DNA of 64,000 nucleotides from Diphasiastrum complanatum (Eukaryota; Streptophyta; Lycopodiopsida; Lycopodiales; Lycopodiaceae), in the NCBI GenBank assembly GCA_029204225.1, contig MU832546.1, positions 2,501-66,500 on the forward strand, read 5' to 3'. Below, in pieces: positions 60,176-64,000 of the stretch (positions are counted from its first letter, which is position 1; every line of letters begins with the position of its first letter). Position numbers and translations under genes: made by a program. Under the pieces are notes generated by a model. It was not told the DNA's origin. It made no database searches and saw only the letters and a program-made list of their open reading frames with translations.

Positions 60176-60555
60176 TGTTGGGTACTTAGTGGGTCCCGCC
60201 ACTAAAGTACTGTTCGCTAAGCTTACTAAGTGGCACCTCTTATACCCATTTTCCATGTTCATACATGAGGAGATAATGCTCATTTGCTAATCTGAACGTC
60301 CTTGCATTTGACTCTCTCTTCTCTCTCTTTTCTTGTGGTTTGCTTCTACATATGATTTCTAATTAGTTGCTTTTGCTATGTTCTTGTGTCTTTGGAGAGG
60401 AGAGAGCGGGGTAGGTGTAAGAGACCTCCCTTGTCTATTTGTGTTTACTTGTGTGGTTAATCTAGGTGTGGGTAGTTAGGAGGGTTGTGCTTGCAAGCTA
60501 ACCTCGCAAGAGAAACACTATTCCCTTGGGAGCGAATCGATGCGTGACAGGTACA
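60176..60555. repeat. solo LTR, 380 bp, TSD ATCAG
   Basis: Starts tgttgggtac and ends caggtaca, flanked by ATCAG at 60171-60175 and 60556-60560. A CT-rich block and the TG...CA ends resemble the element E LTRs in style. No second LTR or internal region is present, so it probably arose by LTR-LTR recombination. Confidence 0.85.
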
Positions 60556-60560
60556 ATCAG

Positions 60561-61080
60561 TCCTACCAATAGCTACATTTGCAGTGGAACTTGACAAAAT
60601 CTAGCAAGTACTTCGGAAGCAAGGTATGACGAGAAACTTTGGCTCCCTTAACAAGGAAGCATACTCGAGGACTCTAACATGAAGATGTCCAAGAAATGAA
60701 TGTGAGTCCGATTGAAACTCAGAAAGAAGCAACTTTCTAGTTCAATGTGGTCTGTTAGCTACTGCAACAACTAGAAAACAACAATATGTATTTTCAGGAC
60801 TACCCCCTGTCATGTCACACCCATTTGAGAGGTCTGGTTAGTTGTTCTCTTTGTCAAGAGCACTTGATTTATGCTTAAAGCCCCCTTTTGGAGCTCAAGT
60901 AATGTCTATAAGGTTAATATACTACCAAACAAATAAAGCTAGAAGGATTGAAAATCAGATTTGAAAGATCAAATTACACAACTCCTGTCTTCAAAAGAAG
61001 ATTACCGAAGTGCTTGCTTATGGATCCTACCTCTGTAGAAGCCTAGTTTTTCTAAAAGGTTACGAGACTTTTGAGGTAGG
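60561..61080. other. no gene recognised
   Basis: Between the solo LTR and the hAT fragment; nothing supported. Confidence 0.4.
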
Positions 61081-61098
61081 GAAATAGTAGCTAAGCTT

Positions 61099-62225
61099 AA
61101 AGAATTGGAGATATATAATAGAGATATATTGATTGGAATTGGGAACCATAGATGCCCGTTCCCTGTAGACGCCTCTCGTGGGGGTGCGACTACTATTGCA
61201 GAGTTCATATATGACCAGATCCGAAATGCCATAGAGGATGTTGGCCCTGCCAACGTCGTGCAGGTGGTCACAGACAATGCAGCGAATTGCATCATGATGG
61301 GGAGATTAGTGACTGCAACTTAACCCCACATTGTCTCGACCCCTTGCGTGGCACATTCCATAGACCTTATGTTCCACGAGATTTCCCCCCTAGATTGGGT
61401 CTCATCTATCCCTTGTGACAAATGTCACAAGGAAGAAACAAGCCCTAGCCATGTTCCACACACAGCCGCTTGGACCTCAGGAATCCCGCCAGTACCCGCT
61501 TTGCTTACCATCTCTTGGTCTTGGATCAGTTATTGCTTTGTTGTCCAGAGTTGCAGAGGATGGTTGCCAGCTCTGAGTTTATAGAGTGGCCGCAGAGCCG
61601 ATCCGAGCAGGGGGTGTATTTTTCCTCGATTGTCTTTGGCGAGAAGTTGTGGCAGCAGACAGAGGAGCTTGTACAGGTGTTGCGACCTATCTATGATGTT
61701 CGCAGACTGGTAGATCGAGAGAGCAGTACCATGGGCCTCATATATGAGTTTATGGACCGCATTGCAGATGTCCTTCAGCAGCTGATCCTCTCAGGGGACA
61801 GGTAAGTTTTTTTTTCCTATGCTAATTTGTCATATGATTATCTGATGTTCATTTTCACTATGTATTAGGGGTTTTAAAGTTGATTCCTATACCTTCATGC
61901 TTTGTTGTTGAAATCTTGTTTTGAACATTGTAAGATCAAGCATATACGAGACATTTGGCTTCGTCGATGGACTAAGTTCCATCGGCCTATTCATGCGGCA
62001 GCACACCTACTCCGCCCACTTTGGGTCAGAGACGTAGCGGCCGACCGAGAGGCTCTGGTACCAGTGCCGGGACACGGCGAGGGAGAGGCAGGCCACCCAT
62101 CAGCGGTAAGGTTCGAGCGAGACCTAGAGAGCAGGTGGCCTCGTTTGACAGCACTAGAGAGGGCTCAGTTTTACATGCCACCGATGAGCTCTCAGACTAG
62201 GTTGTTTATGTGCATACACTAGTGA
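61099..62225 (+). pseudogene. hAT transposase, C-terminal half
   Basis: Plus-strand pieces: GATTIAEFIYDQIRNAIEDV and VVQVVTDNAANC (DUF659 region, 61,180-61,290), a TAA, then HIVSTPCVAHSIDLMFHEIS (61,325-61,385). A frameshift follows, then LVLDQLLLCCPELQRMVASS to IYEFMDRIADVLQQLIL. A likely intron follows (61,801 gtaagt to an acceptor near 61,931). The next exon has DIWLRRWTKFHRPIHAAAHL with LRPLW, matching the conserved hAT segment before the dimerisation domain. Stops and frameshifts show it is dead. The N-terminal half is absent on this strand; a complementary half lies at 63.26-64.0 kb in reverse orientation. Confidence 0.85.
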
Positions 62226-62538
62226 CAGATACATGTGCTCATGAATAGCAGACATATTGAGGCACAGTGCTTCACATTTTACGAGCCTGTGTACCATTTA
62301 TTGTTGTTTTGATATCATCGGTTATTACAGTTTTTGTATTTCGTTTATGTTTCGTGTCTGTCGAATTATCTATCAAGTTTTCAAAATTTCTGTAGAAATT
62401 TATGCTAGTACTTGGCGAAAAATTTACCTATCAAGTTTTTTAATTTTCTGTATAAATGTATGCTACTATACACGAAAATTTGACCCTTGTATGCACTATT
62501 TCAACAAAAAAAAAACCCTTACAAATATACATACAAAT

Positions 62539-63249
62539 CTGTGCTGCAGCGGATCGCGATCCGCTGCAAAAATGTTCCTGATCGTGCGATCCGGAACGTC
62601 AGCGATCCGTGACCCGGATCGCAAAATTTTTTTTTTCTTTTTTTTTTTTGGTGGAAAAAGGAGTAATGGCTAATTTTTTTTTTTGAGTTTAATACTAACT
62701 AAATCAGTTTTGAATGGTGTTCTGATGCCAATGGTTTGCAGATCTACTGATTCCGTTTTCTGTTAGAAAATGATAGAAAGAGTTAGAAGGAGCCTTCCTT
62801 AGATTGGCGGGAATTGTATACTTCTTTTGGAATAGCTGAAATAGGGGGTTTGGGGGGCAACGCCCACCAACGGCGGGGTCCGGGGGCTGCCGGTAGACCC
62901 CGGCCCCGACGGTAAGGCCTCTTCATGATTTGGCCTTCCAACTCCCTGAGTGAACACACATTTTTTGGTGTTTCGCACCCGAAACAGTCGGCAAACTACA
63001 TAGTTCAAATTTCTGCAACCATATGAAAATGTAGCCAGTTTTCTTAAACCATCTATTGATGTCCAGATTTCTAATGAATCTAGCCCGCAGCCATCTGAAA
63101 CCAAGCAACAGATCTGCATAACAATTGCTTTTTTGATATCCTTTCACATGATACCCATATTGGCAACTATACAAAAAAAAAAAATTGCGTTCCGGGAAAC
63201 CCTAATGGGAAATCCCGGATTGCGTTCCGGAACGCGGACTGCAACCTTG
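62539..63249. mobile_element. non-autonomous hAT-like DNA element, 711 bp
   Basis: Flanked by the 8 bp duplication ATACAAAT (62531-62538 and 63250-63257). Termini: left ctgtgctgcagcgg, right on the reverse strand caaggttgcagtccgcg, sharing the TTGCAG/CTGCAG core typical of hAT ends with mismatches. Both subterminal zones contain palindromes (gcagcggatcgcgatccgctgc, split here as gcagcggatcg + cgatccgctgc, at 62546-62567; gcgttccggaacgc near 63,224) and A/T runs. A G/C-rich block lies at 62,843-62,915. No ORF of note. Confidence 0.8.
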
Positions 63250-63257
63250 ATACAAAT

Positions 63258-64000
63258 ATAGATTTACCCCTGATTAAATTTTTTGAAAAATGTATATATA
63301 CACTAGGGTACGTTTCTTTGAAAAACATGGTGCCCATACAACAGGAGATGAGAATGTTGATGACCGGCCTGGACCGAACATCAGTCCATCCATCTGCATA
63401 ATAGAGCATCCAAACTCCTACCATGCTCCCCTCAACCTGTCAAGCTGACCTGACACTCTGTCACGGGCCGCCCTCAAGTGTGTAGTGCGCAGTATCTCTT
63501 TGCTGGGGGTCCTGTAACTAGCATCACAAGCTGCAACACTAGCCATGGCCTTTATAAACAGGGTGGTGTCAGCAATGGCGAAAGGAAGGTCAAGGCCATA
63601 AAACATATTCGTGACGACCATATCTGCAGCATTGAAGTTGGCCCTCCTCATCGACTGAGCCAATGTTTGTGGCCTGGTCCTAGGAGGCCTCAACGGCTGT
63701 CGGAAAGGAGCATGCAGTGTGCATGGCGGGGGTGGGCTGGGGTCGAGGTTGATCATGGACATCAAAGTCGGTGGTGGGGTGCTCGGTAACATCATCTTCA
63801 ACGGAAGGGTTGTCTGTAGAAGGGCCAGTGGATGGGGTAGTGGAAGGGTGGTGTGGTTCGGTGGGTTCATGTGCAACACTACCACTGGTAGATGGCATTG
63901 CCGGGGGTGTGGTAGAGGTGGATATTCGGCTAGAGGGCGGAGTGGCAGTAGAGGTGGATGCTCGGCTAGACGGCGGGGAGAGGAAAATGGTCGTGTAAAA
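63258..64000 (-). pseudogene. hAT transposase, N-terminal half, runs off window
   Basis: On the minus strand: a Pro/Thr-rich linker, then PLRPPRTRPQTLAQSMRRAN and MFYGLDLPFAIADTTLFIKA, followed by YRTPSKEILRTTHLRAARDR (the conserved hAT region before the first catalytic part), then after a frame change YADGWTDVRSRPVINILIS (near 63,380; compare DGWTDRRxRPLIN). It ends near the ATACAAAT site of the 711 bp element. A 36 bp tandem repeat (gtagaggtgg at 63912 and 63948) lies in the linker. Frames are broken. Confidence 0.82.

Noticed and set aside
62843-62915. G-rich block as a CpG-island promoter
   Set aside because: It lies inside the 711 bp hAT-like element with no gene start beside it; more likely part of that element.

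Overview
This is a stretch of a large, repeat-dense land-plant nuclear genome. A fern is most likely (inference): the window carries an ABA-type SnRK2 kinase gene with the usual plant nine-exon layout, and an intronless, unusually long PLS-DYW pentatricopeptide repeat (PPR) editing factor of the kind abundant in ferns and lycophytes. Only two genes look like intact host genes: the SnRK2 kinase (about 10.56-12.86 kb, +) and the DYW PPR protein (about 55.46-59.05 kb, +). Nearly everything else recognisable is transposable-element sequence, much of it nested.

Layout. 1-2.7 kb: decayed Ty3/gypsy pol (+). 2.7-10 kb: gene-poor DNA with a ~500 bp duplication, a relic LTR and a minisatellite just upstream of SnRK2. 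10.5-12.9 kb: SnRK2, with two GC-AG introns. 16,577-22,130: a complete, very young copia-type LTR element on the minus strand. Its 647 bp LTRs differ at one base, the TSD is CTTAT, and it has a tRNA-iMet primer-binding site and a polypurine tract. Its one long ORF (~1,020 codons) is a Gag plus about 750 residues of unrecognised protein and no protease, integrase or reverse transcriptase. 23.8-27.7 kb: broken copia fragments in both orientations, one bearing a long (CT)n tract.

28.2-53.0 kb is a layered nest. A minus-strand gypsy element (F; gag at 53.0 kb, integrase ending near 28.9 kb) is split by LTR element D (29,772-47,922, TSD ACATT). Element C (29,977-36,363, TSD ATGAT) is inserted in the D 3' LTR, and element E (36,984-44,073, +) in the D interior. 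E has a leader full of alternately oriented copies of a short motif, a protease piece inverted against an integrase piece, and a decayed ORF of unknown origin.

55-64 kb: the DYW PPR gene with a telo-box and upstream AUGs, a 380 bp solo LTR with TSD ATCAG, then hAT DNA-transposon material: a C-terminal transposase half (+), a 711 bp non-autonomous hAT-like element with an 8 bp TSD, and an N-terminal transposase half (-) running off the window end.

The SnRK2 and PPR genes share no evident pathway. SnRK2 is an ABA/osmotic-stress kinase; the PPR protein is predicted to edit organellar RNA. The most unusual item is the young Gag-plus-unknown element at 16.6-22.1 kb. All domain calls are from reading motifs by eye; no database search was possible.
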